Shown: positions 51,101-63,776, counted from the stretch's first letter. The stretch is 64,000 bases of DNA from Tetrahymena elliotti 4EA (GCA_000231825.2 JH720299.1:944972-1008971), one strand, 5' to 3'. A program made the numbers and translations. The notes: generated by a model from the sequence alone, not told the origin.

Positions 51101-54100
51101 TTTAAAAAATTATTAGTAAAATAAATTTAAAAATAGATGCTTAGACAAATAAATGTGAAATTTGTAACTCAAATTGCAAGTCTTGTTATGGGCCATCTTA
51201 AACAAACTGTGCTTAATGTAAAGATGGTTTGAATATTTCCACTGACGGTTCTTGCTAATTTTGTGATACTAGTAATGGATTTTACTTAACAGTAAACAAA
51301 GAATGTAAAAAATGTGGAATAAACTGTAAAAAATGTAATGATAATGATAGCTGTACTGAATGTCAATCTCAATATAACATCCTTAATGGCTACTGTGTTA
51401 GCAAAATTTGCTTAAGCAATCAATTTTATAGTAAATATTTAATTTTTATATTTAAAAAGGGTTAACAAATAATCTTTAAAAACAATAAAATAATAATCTT
51501 TAAAAATATTTTAAATTAAATTATAAAAATTTAGATGCCTAAACAAATAAATGTGAAACTTGTAATTCTAACTGTAAATCATGTTATGGGCCTTTATAAA
51601 CTAATTGTGTATAATGTAATAGTAGTTAGTATATATCTGATGGTTAGTGTAAATTATGTGACACAGAAAATGGATTTTATATAACAGATAATAGTTAGTG
51701 TAAACAATGTGGAAATAATTGTAAAAAATGTACTGATGATTCTGTTTGTACTCAATGCTAATCTAATTTTAGCATTTTGAATGGATTTTGCATGAGCAAT
51801 ATTTGTGAAGCTGGAAAATTTTTGAGTAGATTTTTTTTACATAAAATTATACTATTATTTTTAAAATTACTATCAAAAAATAGATAAAGTAACAAATAAA
51901 TGTGATAGTTGTTCTGTAAATTGCAAGACTTGTTATGGACCACTTTCTAATAATTGCGTATATTGTAAAGATGGTTTGAATATCTCATCTGATGGTTTTT
52001 GCTAATTTTGTGATACAAAAAATGGATTTTATCTAACAGCTAATAATTAATGTAATTAATGTGGAAATAACTGTCAATAATGCAGTGAAGAAAACAAATG
52101 CATATAATGCTAACCAAATTATCATATTGATAATGGTTAGTGTCTTTTCGATTCATGCTAACATGGAAAATTTTTAAGTATTCATTCATATTGTTCAAAA
52201 ATTTTTTAAAGAGCTAAATAAATAAATTTCTTCTCATAGATTTTATTTTTTAATATAAAGACTCATAAACAAATTTATGCTAAACTTGTGATACTAGTTG
52301 CAAGACTTGCTATGGACCATTTTCCACCAATTGTGCTTAATGTAAAGATGGAACAAGTTTGTTCTCTGATGGATCGTGTTCATTTTGTGATACAAATAAT
52401 GGATTTTATCTAACATCGAATAGGGAATGTAAAAAATGTGGTATAAACTGTATTAACTGTACTGATAGCTAAAATTGCATACAATGTTTAACTAATTTTC
52501 ATTTAGTAAATGGGTATTGTGTTAGTACTAAATGCTAAGGGTAATATTTAGGTAGGCTTAATTTACATTTCAAAAATTTTTTCTCATTTTAATGTGTTAT
52601 TTTAAAATTCATTTTTAACAAATTTTATTATAAAAAGATTAAAAAAGTGATACATGTTAGAATTGTTCTACAAATTGTGAAACTTGTTATGGCTTACTAT
52701 CTTCTAATTGTGCATCTTGTAAAGATGGAATTAGTTTATCACCTGATGGTTAATGTAAGTTATGTGATACAAGTAATGGATATTATTTAACAGCAAATAA
52801 GTAATGTAAACAATGTGCAAGTAACTGTAAAGAATGTAGTGATAATACTTAATGTAATTAATGTAATTCTAATTTCCATATCTTAAATGGATATTGTGTT
52901 AGTGACATTTGTAAAGATGGAAAATTTTTAAGTAAATTAGTGTTATTTTTATTCACAGATAGATAGATAAACCTGATTTTAATTTTAATTTAAAAATAAT
53001 AGATCAATTATCAAATTAATGTGAAACTTGTGATAATAATTGTAAGTCTTGCTATGGACCTTTACCAACTAATTGTGTATAATGCAAAGATGGTTTAAGT
53101 GAAACTTAGGATGGGTTGTGTTAGCCTTGTAACACAAGTAGTGGATTTTACTTAACAGTAAATAAAGAATGTAAACAATGCAGTTATAATTGTATCAAAT
53201 GTAGTGATGATTAAAACTGTACAGAATGTTAGTCTAATTATCATAGTCTAAATGGCTTTTGTGTAAGCAAATTATGCTAAGATGGAATGTATTTAGGTAA
53301 CTTTATTATTAGATTTAATCCTTTTTTATTTTATTTAAATATTTAATAAAAAATAGATATTTAGAAGAACTAATGTTAATCTTGCAATCTGAAATGTTAA
53401 TCTTGTTATGGACCTCTTTCTACTAATTGTTCATAATGCAAAGATGGTATGAGTATATTCCTTGATGGTTCTTGTTAAGTTTGTAACATAAATAATGGAT
53501 TCTACTTAACAGAAAACCAGTTATGTCTAAAATGCTCTGATAACTGTCAAAAATGCTCTGATAATAAAATATGTACAGCATGCTAAACTAATTTTCATAT
53601 TGAAAATGGTTATTGTATTAGTGATACTTGTGGTGATGGAAAAACCTTTAGTAAATTTATTTAGTTATCACAAATAAATCTTTTCTTTAAACTCAATGAA
53701 ATCAATAAATGCTTAAATTTATATAAAAATCTATTTTTTATATTAGACAAATATTAAATTATTTTTTTAAAAAATAAAAAGATTCATAAACAAACAAATG
53801 TGAGTTTTGTAACCCTAACTGTAAGTCTTGCTTTGGATCTCTTTCGACCAATTGTGCATAGTGTAAAGATGGTTTGAATAAATTTGCTGATGGTTCCTGT
53901 TAATAGTGTGACTTAAATAATGGATTTTACTTAACATTAAATAAAGAGTGTAGACACTGCGGTGGTAACTGTAAAAAATGTACTGATGATAAAAAATGTG
54001 TTGAATGTTAGTCTAATTATCATCTTCTTAATGGTTATTGTTTGAGTGATCTATGCGAAGATGGAAAATTTTTAAGTAAATTCATTTATATAATTAATAA

Positions 54101-57100
54101 TTTAAAATTCATTCAAAAATTAATTTTAACATTAAATTTTAAAAACAAAATAGATCCTTAAACAAATCAATGCAAAAATTGTGATGCTAGTTGTAAATCT
54201 TGCTTGGGACCATTTTAGACTAATTGTGTAGAATGCAAAGATGATAAAATACTATTATCTGATAACTCATGCCAAACTTGTGACACAAATAATGGATTTT
54301 ACCTAACATCAAATAAAGAATGTAAATAATGTAGTTAAAATTGTAACTAATGCTATGACAACAAAAACTGTATAGCATGCTAGCCTAAATTTCAAATATT
54401 AAATGGTTTTTGTATTAGTGAAGTCTGTGAAGATGGAAAATTTTTCAGTAAATTTTTAAAAATTAATTAATAATTTAATAAATAATTAAAATCAGCCAAA
54501 ATTTTGTTTATGATTTTATTTTTTTTAAATAGACTCTGAAAAAAATTAATGTGAAATTTGTAACACGAATTGTAAGTATTGCTTTGGTCCTCTTTCTACA
54601 AATTGTGCATAATGTAAAGAGGGTCAGAATTTTTAACTTGATGGTTCTTGTAAAGTTTGTAATATTGATAATGGGTTTTACTTAACAGAGAATAAAGTAT
54701 GCTAACCATGTGGAATCAACTGTAAAAAATGTGATATAAATAAAAAATGCACAGAATGTTAATCTGATTTTCGTATTCAAAATGGATCTTGTTTAAGTGA
54801 AAAATGCTAAGATGGAAAATATTTAAGTAAATTTCTCATAACAAAATATAAAATTTTTTTGATTTTTTTATTCTTGTGTTAAAATAGATACAGATACTAA
54901 AAAATGTGAACTCTGTGATGTTAATTGTCAATCTTGTGATGGACCTCTTTCTACTAATTGTGTGTAGTGTAAAGAGGGTTAGAATGTTTATCCTGATGGT
55001 TCTTGTAAAGTTTGTAATATAAGTAATGGATTTTACATAACAGAAAATAAAGAATGTAAACCATGTGGAATAAACTGTAAAAAATGTTATGAAAATTAAA
55101 AATGCATAGAATGCTAATCAGAATTTTATATTTAAAATGGATTTTGTTTAAGTAATCAATGCTAAGATGGAAAATATTTAGGTAAAAATCAGAATTATTT
55201 CCTCAAAAAATTTTTGATTTGTTTTTAAAAATAGATTTAGAAACAAAAAAATGTGAACTTTGTCATTCTAATTGCAAATCATGCAATGGACCTCTTTCAA
55301 CTAACTGTGTTTTATGCAAAGATGGTTTGAATATTTATCCTGATGGTTCTTGTAAAGTCTGTAATATTGATAATGGGTTTTACTTTACAGGAAATAAAAT
55401 ATGTTAATAATGTTAAATAAACTGTAAAAAATGTGATATGAACAAAAAATGCATAGAATGTTAATCAAATTATCATATTCAGAAAGGATATTGTTTAAGC
55501 GATTAATGTTAAGAAGGAAAATATTTAAGTAAATTTATTCATAATTAAATTTTTTCTGAATAAAATATTTTTTCTTTATATCTTTGAAATAAAAACTAAT
55601 TTATTTATTTTGCAAAAATAGATTTAGAAACAAAAAAATGTGAACAATGTTATCCTGATTGTTAATCTTGTTATGGACCTCTTTCAACTTAATGTGCCTA
55701 ATGTAAAAATGGTTTAAATACTTTCCCTAATGGGTCATGCTCGCAACCTTAAACATGTGACACAAACAATGGGTTTTACATAAATGAAAATAAAGAATGC
55801 TAAAAATGTAGCAATAATTGTAAATAATGTTCTGACAGTAAAGCTTGCAAAATATGCTAAAATAATTTTCTTATGCAAAACGGGAACTGTGTGAGTCATA
55901 TTTGTGAAGATGGAACATATTTAAGTAATTAAATTTTATTTTAACTAACAGAAAATAAGAATTTTAACTTAAAAATAATCAAATACTAATTATTTGTAAA
56001 AAACTATTTAATTTAATTTTAAAAAATTAGATCTAAAAACAAATAAATGTGATCTTTGCTATCCCAGCTGTAGATCTTGCACTGGTGATTAAATTAGTGA
56101 TTGTGATGACTTGAATGTAACCATAAATTAAACTGCACTCTCAGTAGCAAATGGAGTTTCTGGATTTGTAGCTTATACTTTGTTTGCCCTTTTGCCTTTC
56201 CAATGTGTAGTTTCAATCTTTGATTTTGCATAAACAATCAATTTTTTCGTATTTTTAAATGTTAAATATGACAAATTAGTTTATTTTGTCCTTAAAATAT
56301 TTGACTTTAGTAACTTCAATTTTATCCCAACAATCTAAAAACAAGATAAAAATGTTCCACTTACTCATTATAGAGAAAAACTTTCATCAAATGTATTGAT
56401 CAATCTTATTTAGCCAGCTGTTGTTTTTGGTGCAGCCTTTTTCATTTATATTGTTGCTAAAATTGCTTCACAAAAAAGATTTGCCAATACTAATCTATTT
56501 ATGCAAGGCATTTATTTCATTAGTGATAACTTCTTTTTCTATATAATTGCTGGGTTAATTTACTTGACTTTTTATAAAGTAAACATGGGAGTATAGTTGT
56601 AGCTCTATAATTTTGGACAATCTATTCCTACTTCTATTATTTGCATAGTAATATTAGCCATTTAAATAGGTTTAGTTCTAATAGGACTAAGATAACTATC
56701 AACTAGACATAAACCTAGTATTTTTAATACTATAAAAAATAAATATCAGAAGTACACAAAGAAATAATTTATGAACTAAAATCATTTTTTTAATGCTTTT
56801 ATATTGATAAGAAAGATTCTTTTTGTAAGTGCCTTAATATTTTTATAAAATGAGAGTATGAATTAAATTATCATAATTTAGGGATTATTTAGTCTGTAAA
56901 CTATGCTGATGGTGATAAAAAGGCCTTACCCATCAAAGTTAGAAAATAATTTCAATATTTTGTGCAACTTTTTGGTACTGATAATTATATTGTTAATTAA
57001 TGCCCTTATTTATAATGAAGTAGTTGAAATATTCTCAACAAATGTAATAAAAATAATTTCAGCTTTTATAATAGGCTTCATAGGATCAATAATTACTCTA

Positions 57101-57181
57101 CAAATAGTCTTAACTTATAAGATTTTCCAAATAAATAGAAGGGCATATTTACAATAAAAGCAAATGCTTAAAAATGTATGA
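45168..57181 (+). CDS. giant Cys-rich modular (furin/GF-receptor-like) membrane protein
   Basis: About 29 exons, roughly 3,000 residues. The start at 45168 (MKFKIIQIFISNFLEFLLIF, signal-like) is tentative. About 27 module exons begin near 45379, 46022, 46505, 46855, 47256, 47696, 48056, 48480, 48848 and so on to 55622. Each is ~290 bases, ~97 residues and ~16 cysteines, with phase-1 introns on both sides. A typical module has CQPCNLSCKTCTG, CKDTFGLFPDGSC, NGYYLS, CKQCSSNCLEC, FHLEN and C..GKYFG. The final exon (56033-57181) has one Cys block and a ~340-residue domain with several membrane segments (VNVKYDKLVYFVLKIFDFSNF, NLIQPAVVFGAAFFIYIVA, FLVLIIILLINALIYNE). The modules I translated have no in-frame TGA. 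It probably exposes a long disulphide-rich ectodomain at the cell surface. The function is unknown. Confidence 0.8.
45379..55930 (+). repeat. tandem array of ~27 one-exon Cys modules
   Basis: Exon and intron together repeat every ~350-400 bases. Exons share the words GATGG(T/A)TC(T/A)TG(T/C), AATGG(A/G)TTTTA and a TTTTGGTAAA- or TTTAAGTAAA-type donor, and introns mostly end in AAATAG|AT. Early modules (before ~48400) end in C.EGKYFG. Later ones mostly end in C.DGKFLS or KYLS, so at least two module subtypes form blocks. Some late modules (54533, 54888, 55235) are especially alike, suggesting recent duplication. Confidence 0.85.
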
Positions 57182-57351
57182 AAATGATTAAATGAATTTA
57201 GTTTTAGTAAAAAGATTGAATTATCTGTCTATATGTAGATGTTTTAATGTATTAATAAATATTATTAATAAAATTCTTTATCTTTTTTTGAAATTCTTTT
57301 GTTATTATTATTTTTAATATATTGTATTTATATCAAAAATATTAAATTTTT

Positions 57352-57462
57352 TTGATTTCTATCAAATGTGATAAACAGATACTTGAAGTCATGGTATGGG
57401 GAGCCATAGGTTTTAATGGTCCTCTTAAGATAGAGAGAGTTGATGGTATGTTAAATTCAACT
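57352..57462 (+). mobile_element. Tc1/mariner transposase fragment
   Basis: The frame reads ISIKCDKQILEVMVWGAIGF, then NGPLKIERVDGMLNS. VMVWG followed by GPL.....DG.(L/M)NS is the well-known block between the first two catalytic acids of Tc1/mariner transposases. Only this ~37-residue block remains: no catalytic Asp, no terminal inverted repeats and no rest of the gene were found nearby. It sits exactly at the left edge of the duplicated Cys-module DNA at 57466. Confidence 0.7.
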
Positions 57463-57465
57463 GTA

Positions 57466-59410
57466 AAAAATGTACAACAAGTACAAATTACTCTGAATGT
57501 GATTATAATTTTGATTTCATTCATGATAGTTGTTTTAATATTTATTGTGAAGAAGGAAAATATTTTGGTAAAATAAATTATAAATTTTTAATTTTAAAAA
57601 AGATAAATATCTAAAATCTTCAAATTTTTATTGAAAAATAGATTCTTCAATAAAAAAATGTGAAATTTGTAATGCCAATTGAAAGTCTTGCAATGGATCT
57701 AAGTTAACTGATTGCATATTATGCAAAGATAGTTATTTGAAGAATCCAGATGGATAATGTCAAATTTGTGATACAAACAATAGATTTTATTTAACATAAA
57801 GCAAAGAATGTAAACAGTGTAGTAATTACTGTTAAAATGTACTGATAGTTTAAGTTGTACAAAATGTTTAGTAAATTTTGAGAGTGTGAATGGGTTTTGC
57901 TTGAGTAATGTCCGTGGAGAAGGAAAATTTTTTGGTATTTAACTCTAACAAATATTTTCTTTAAAAGAAATTAAAAAATATTAACAGAAATTTTATCTAG
58001 AAAAATCTAATAATAAAAGAGTTATTTTTCAAACAAATTTAATAGAATAATTTAAAAATAGATACTTAGACAAATAAATGTGAATTTTGTCACTCAAATT
58101 GCAAATCTTATTATGGACCATTATAAACAAATTATTTTTAATGCTAAGATGGTTTGAGTATATCTCCTGATGGCTCTTGCTAATTTTGTGACACCAGTAA
58201 TGGTTTTTACTTAACATTAAATAAAGAATGTTAAAAATGTAGATTAAACTGTAAAAAATGTAGTGAAAATAATTATTGTACTGAATGTTAATCTCTTTAT
58301 CATATTCTTAAAGGCTACTGTGTTAGTGATTGATATTTGTTAAAGCAATTAATAATGATTCAGAATGTAACCATAAATTAAACTGCTCTCTCAGGAGCGA
58401 ATGGAGTTTTTGGATTTGTAGCTTCTACTTTGTTTGCCCTTTTACCTTTGCACAATCTTTGATTTTGCATAAACAATCAATTTCTTGGTGTTTTTAAATG
58501 TTAAATATGATAAATTAGTTTATTTCATCCTTAAAATATTTGACTTTAGCAACTTCAATTTTATCCCATCAATCTAAGAACAAGATAAAAATCTTCCACT
58601 AACTTATTATAGAGAAAAATTTTCATCAAATTTATTTATCAATCTTATTTAACCAGCTGTTGTTTTTGGTGCAACCTTTTTCATTTATATTGTTGCTAAA
58701 ATTATTTCACTAAAAAAATTTGCCAACACTAATCTATTTATGCAAGGAATTTATTTCATTAGTGATAATTTTTTTTTCTAAATAATTGTTGGGTTAATTT
58801 ACTTAACTTTTTATAAAGTAATTATGGCAGTTTAATTGTAGTTCTATAATTTTGGAGAATCTATTCATAATTCTATTATTTGCATAGCAATATTAGCCAA
58901 TTAAATATGTTTAGTTATACTAGGATTAAGATAACTATCAACTAGTGATAAACTTAATATTTTAAGTAATTTGAAAAGTGAATATTAGAAGTATACAAAG
59001 AAATAATTTATGAACTAAAATCATTTTTTTAATGCTTTTATATTAATAAGAAAAATACTTTTTGTAAACTCCTTAATATTTCTGTAAAATGAGACTATGA
59101 ATAAAATAATTCTAATCTAAGGATTGTTTAGCCTCTAAATTGTGCTGATGGTGATAAAGAGACCTTATTCATCAAATTTAGAAAATAATTTCAACATTTT
59201 ATGCAACTTTTTGGCACTAGTAGTTATATATCCATTTATGCCCTTAAATATAATGAAGTAGTTGAAATATTCTCATCAAATGTCATAAAATTAATTTCAG
59301 CTGTAATTATAGGCTCTATAGGAACATTAATTATTCTATAAATATTCAAGCTCTTCCAATTAAAGAAAAGGGAATTTTTACAAAAAAGAAAATACTTTAA
59401 AAATGTATGA
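57466..59410 (+). pseudogene. truncated, decayed duplicate of the giant Cys-rich gene
   Basis: Segment 57466-57950 closely copies 48661-49140 of the giant gene, including the intron between two modules. 58060-58330 resembles a later module (such as the one near 51136), and 58355-59410 copies the membrane domain starting at 56118. Lesions: TGC to TGA in the module near 57680 (CAATTGAAAG), TGA near 58330 (AGTGATTGA), loss of a few bases after LFALLPL near 58447 that shifts frame, and further slips later. The module block is fused straight onto the membrane block, so most modules were deleted. It is not translatable as one protein. Confidence 0.85.
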
Positions 59411-59544
59411 AAATAGGAAAAAGCATTTAGTTTGAATAAAAAGCTTGAATTATATGTATATCTTTAGAATTTTTTTTATGTATTAATCTAAATTTTTTTT
59501 ATTTAAATATGTTCCTTTTTTTGTTTCAAATTGTAGATAGAAAT

Positions 59545-60060
59545 AACCTTCTTTATTCTGATTTAACCAGCTACTATTGTTGATGATGCATTTTATTCGT
59601 ATTTCAGTTAAAATTAATATTATAAAAACAAAACCAATATATCTTTCTAAGCTATTTATTTCATCAGCCTCAATTTCTTTTATATATAATTGCTGTATTG
59701 CTGTATTAATTTTCTTAACTTTCTACAAAATAAGCATGGTAATGCTCTAGCTCTATAATTTTTGAGAATCTATTATCTATTATCGCTTCAGTTTGATGTA
59801 TAGTCATATTATTCATAAATTTACTAAGTTCTACTCAGATTGAAATAGCAATCAACCCCTAATTAATCTAGTTTCTTCAGTAAAATATAAACTAAACAGT
59901 GTCAAAAAGAAATGGTTCTGAATCGATTGATATTGATAAGAAAAATACTATTCTTGATTTTATACGTATTTTTATAAAAAAGAAAATATGAATTGTTTAA
60001 ATCTAAGGTTTATTTAGTCTCTAAATCTTCTTAAGGTGATAAAAAGGCCATAATTAAAAA
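59545..60060 (+). pseudogene. third, heavily decayed membrane-domain remnant
   Basis: Scattered words match the giant gene's membrane exon in order: ATTTAACCAGCTACTATTGTTG (compare 56407), CTATTTATTTCATCAG, TATATAATTGCTG, ATTTTTATAAAA, TTTATTTAGTCTCTAAA and GATAAAAAGGCC (compare 56911). Many stops and indels intervene. It extends the same-strand tandem series downstream. Confidence 0.65.
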
Positions 60061-61569
60061 ATAATTATAACTTTATTTGTTATTTTTATGATAATTTTTT
60101 TGTGTGTAAATTAATTAATTTATGATAAAGTAGGAGACTTTCTTACTTAAAATTCTGAATTAATAATTTCATATTATATATTATAGACTTGATAAAAGCA
60201 ATAGAAATTAAGTAAATATTACTGACTTTTAAGTCTTATAAGATAAAAGAAGAGATTAACAAAAAATTAAGTAAGAAATGAAGAAATTATGAAAATAAAA
60301 AAGTTTTCATGCGAACAAAATAATAAAACTATTTTTTTTGTCTTCTTTTAATAACGAGAAAAAAGATAAATTTTTATTCTAAAATAAATAGATAAACTAT
60401 TTTTAAGCCTATGAATACTAACATCATTAAAATAATCTGATCAATCATATCAAGCCAACAAATTATTAAATCACTAAAATGTTAAAATAATAAGAGATAA
60501 ATAAAAAAAAGTATCTTTGTAAAAATCATATATTTTATATTATTTAATACTAAATGTCAAATATAATGTATATCCTCAATATTTGTGATGATTATTTGAT
60601 TAAGATAAATTTCTGGAAGGAAAATTAAATAAAAGACAAAATATCTTAGCAACACAAATAAAGACGCTAATGGTTTAGAAATTTTACAGTACATTCAATA
60701 TTTTTTAGAAACTGTTTATATAAAAAATTAAATAATTTAAGGATAAAAAAATACATTATTTTAATTAATAATAGTATTTGAAATATAATTTATTTTATTT
60801 AGTTTGCAAATTTTTTTTTGAAAACAAAAAGATGGATTGATCTAGTAACATGGTAATATCTTTTGTTGGATGCTTTTTTCATCACAAACTTATTTTCTAC
60901 TTTAGATTGAAAAATTTTATTTTTCGAATGATCTCTCTATTCATAGACTACTGCCCAAAAATAAATTTTTCTTTCTATTTTAATTAGCTTGAATTTCATT
61001 AAAGCTCTCGAATTATAAAATCAATAGAAGATCTTTCACTTAATTGGATATAAACGAACAAATAATAGACTAAACAAAGAGATTTGTATTTCTAATAAAT
61101 TTTTAAAGTTTGCTTTAGAATTCTACTATTATTTCAGTTTGTTATGGGAAACTATCATTATCAAGTTAACTTTAAAGATTTTATTAAATATGGATTAGTT
61201 TGATGATAGTTTATCTACTTTTCTAAGAGTTAAAAACAAAGAAAGATAAATCATAAAAAAATTTAATTGAGATAGGAGTTTATAAATTTTATTGTTCAAA
61301 TATGATTTTTTTAATCAATCTTATTGATGAAATAATAATATCTTCAAATTCTCTAGTTAAAAAAATAATAAATTTTAGTTTTTGTTAGAAATCAATAAAT
61401 CAATTAAAACCCTTCCTGAGCTGACTTTTTTCTGATATTATAAATCTGTGCGTTATAGATATATATATACTCAGTAATTTATTATAAAGCTTTAGAAAAA
61501 TAAATATCAATTATTGATTAAAAAGATATTAGACATATATTTTAGAAACAAAAAAAAAGTAAAACAAAA
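60061..61569. other. AT-rich intergenic DNA
   Basis: No gene, repeat or RNA recognised. A TATATATAT run lies at about 61459-61470, upstream of the C2 gene, but it cannot be called a TATA box in such AT-rich DNA. Confidence 0.45.
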
Positions 61570-62649
61570 ATGGTTGTTGGAACTTTGATTGTTAGACCCA
61601 AGTCTGCTTAACTTACCTATGACTCTGAAACCTTCGGAAAGATGGTAAGCAATATTTCAAATAAACAAATTTAAGGAGTTATGACATGTATTTCTAAAAC
61701 TTAAAATAGGATCCCTTCATTAATGTTATGATTGGTAATCAAAAGCATACATCTGCTGTTGCTAAGGACGCAGGTAAAACTCCAGTCTGGATTGATTAAT
61801 TCAACTTCAAGATCATGAATGACACTATGCTTACCTTCACTATTTATGACCATGATTCTTTCTCTAGCAACGACTTTTTAGGTAAATTGATAGATTTTAT
61901 TTTCTTTTTGATCATGTTATTAACCATTAGATAATTATTAAGCACTATTTAAAGAAAATATAAAAATGAGCAAAAATTAATCTATCCATTTAAAATTAAT
62001 AATAGTTGAAGGATCTTGCTCCCTTGCTAATGCTTTCTAAGGTGGTAAAAGAACTGAATATGCTCCTTGCATGAGAAAAGGTAAAAGTGCTGGTTAAGTT
62101 GTTTTCGAATTTGAATTCATTCCAGAAGGTGGTGCTCAAGGATACCCACCCTAATAAGGCTATCCTGCTCAATAAGGTTTCCCCGTTTAATAGGGTTACC
62201 CCCCATAAATGGGTTATCCTGCTTAAGGATATCCTCCCTAATAACCATATCCTCCTCAAGGTTATCCTCCTCAATAATATCCTCCTTAATAGCCTTATCC
62301 TCCTCAAGGATATCCCCCCTAATAACCTTATCCCCCTCAATAATATCCTCCTTAAGGCTACCCTGCCTAATAATACCCTCCTCAAGGCTATCCTGCCTAA
62401 TAATATCCTCCTGCTGGTCAAGTTTATCCTGGAGCTTATGGAAAACCCTCAGGCCCTCTATTCAATGGACGCCCTTTACCCATAATTTCTTTCCAAGGAG
62501 GTTGCAAAAAGTGTCACGGAAGCGGCTGGAAAAATAAAGATGGAAGAAGCATTCCTTGTAGTAAGTGTTATCATCATGCTGGTTACTGTAAAAAATGTTG
62601 TGGTACTAAATTCGAAATTAAAAAGAATGTACCATGCCATAAGTGTTGA
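61570..62649 (+). CDS. C2-domain protein with GYPPQQ repeats and Cys-pair tail
   Basis: Three exons (61570-61644, 61710-61881, 62006-62649) encode 296 residues. Residues ~1-125 are a C2 domain: GTLIVRPKSAQL, FGKMDPFINVMIGNQ, TPVWIDQFNFKI and FTIYDHDSFSSNDFL, with the Asp residues expected for Ca2+ binding (DPF, YDHD..S.D). Residues ~130-225 are a tandem Pro/Gln/Tyr/Gly repeat (GYPPQQ, YPAQQ, YPPQGYPPQQ), in which most Gln are TAA/TAG codons. The C terminus has Cys pairs CKKCHGSG, CSKCYHHAGYCKKC and CHKC, a possible zinc ribbon of the DnaJ-like CxxCxGxG type. C2 domains bind phospholipid with Ca2+; the whole protein probably acts at membranes. A paralogue starts at 63777. Confidence 0.88.
62155..62420 (+). 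repeat. tandem (TA/TC)CC(T/C)CCTAAT-type coding repeat
   Basis: A GC-richer run of 15-21 base units encoding GYPPQQ/QYPPQ/GYPAQQ inside the C2 gene. Units vary by whole codons, as expected for a slippage-prone coding minisatellite. It also makes long meaningless open frames on the other strand. Confidence 0.85.
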
Positions 62650-63776
62650 TTTAAATAATGAACCATAGTATTTATGTTTTCTTTATATGTACTCCAAGTA
62701 TTAATTTGGTAATTTCACGCTATTATACTATTCATATAAAATTCAATTTTTTTAATCAAAACTGACATAAATTTACAACCTATTTCAAAAAATTATTGCA
62801 ATTTTTAAGCAACTAAAAAAAATTTAATGTGAAGCCAACTTCTTTTATTTTTTGAGTTTAAAGAAAAAAAAGCAAGAATAAAAAATAAAATTTTACTTTG
62901 ATTGATCAAAAATTAGATCTACTTATAAAATTAATGAGTGTTTCAAGTAATAAATAAATAAAAAAAGATTTTTTATTCTCAATTATTAATTTTTATAATA
63001 AATGAGTTGGTTTAAAGAAATGAAAATGTTGATAAAAAACACTTTTATAAATCTTAAAGATGGAGATTTATTTTATAATATAATAAATAAACACTAATTA
63101 AATGCTTTGTCAATTTATATAAAGTTCTATTTAAAGACCATTTTTAGTTTATTGGTCTAAGATTTTGATAAGAAATAACTATGTTCTATCAATTAAAAAA
63201 ATAATAGATCTAATTATTGTTATCTGGTTGATAGCTGAGGAATTCTAAAATAACCCAAATTTAAAGATATTAAAATTAAAGGTAAAAATCCCATAGAACA
63301 AGTAGATCAGTTTTAATCATTAATTCTAAAAAAAATAGTTATTTCTCAGAAAGATTATTAATTTGAATATGAAATAGAAGCTCTTGAGAATAAGAATATG
63401 CATAAATATTTTTCTCCTTAAAAAATTAAAAAATATTAGCTCGAATTCCAAAAATAAAAATTATCTGCATGTCTTCAAATTTGTCTTTCGAGAATAATTC
63501 TTAAATTTTACTGATGATTTTTTTAAACCATTTTAGACTTTATTCATCAAATTTTGTCTGAAGATTGGTGTTTTCACAATATTTTAAATTCATTCAAAAT
63601 TTGTGAAAATTGTAGCCTTTTTAAAGTGAAATCAAAATTTATTAAATAAAGGCTTTATGTATCGTGGCAAAAGTCTTTTAATAATTGTTATTTCTGAATA
63701 ATAAATAAATTTAAGATTTAATAATATATCAAATAAGCACTTTAAAAGATAAATAAAAAAGCAAAAATGGTAAAAG
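62650..63776. other. intergenic DNA with a possible coding fragment
   Basis: A TGA-free stretch at about 63239-63505 reads KFKDIKIKGKNPIEQVDQF, DYQFEYEIEALENKNMHKYF and LEFQKQKLSACLQICLSR, which looks coding, but no start, splice partner or domain was found; it may be a gene relic. The rest is AT-rich. Confidence 0.3.

Noticed and set aside
57342..57524. Antisense open frame over the transposase fragment
   Set aside because: No similarity on that strand; the + frame gives the VMVWG block.
61996..62485. Long open frames antisense to, and in another frame of, the GYPPQQ repeat
   Set aside because: They are created by the GC-richer tandem repeat in which any frame stays open; residues such as LLRRILL are meaningless repeats.
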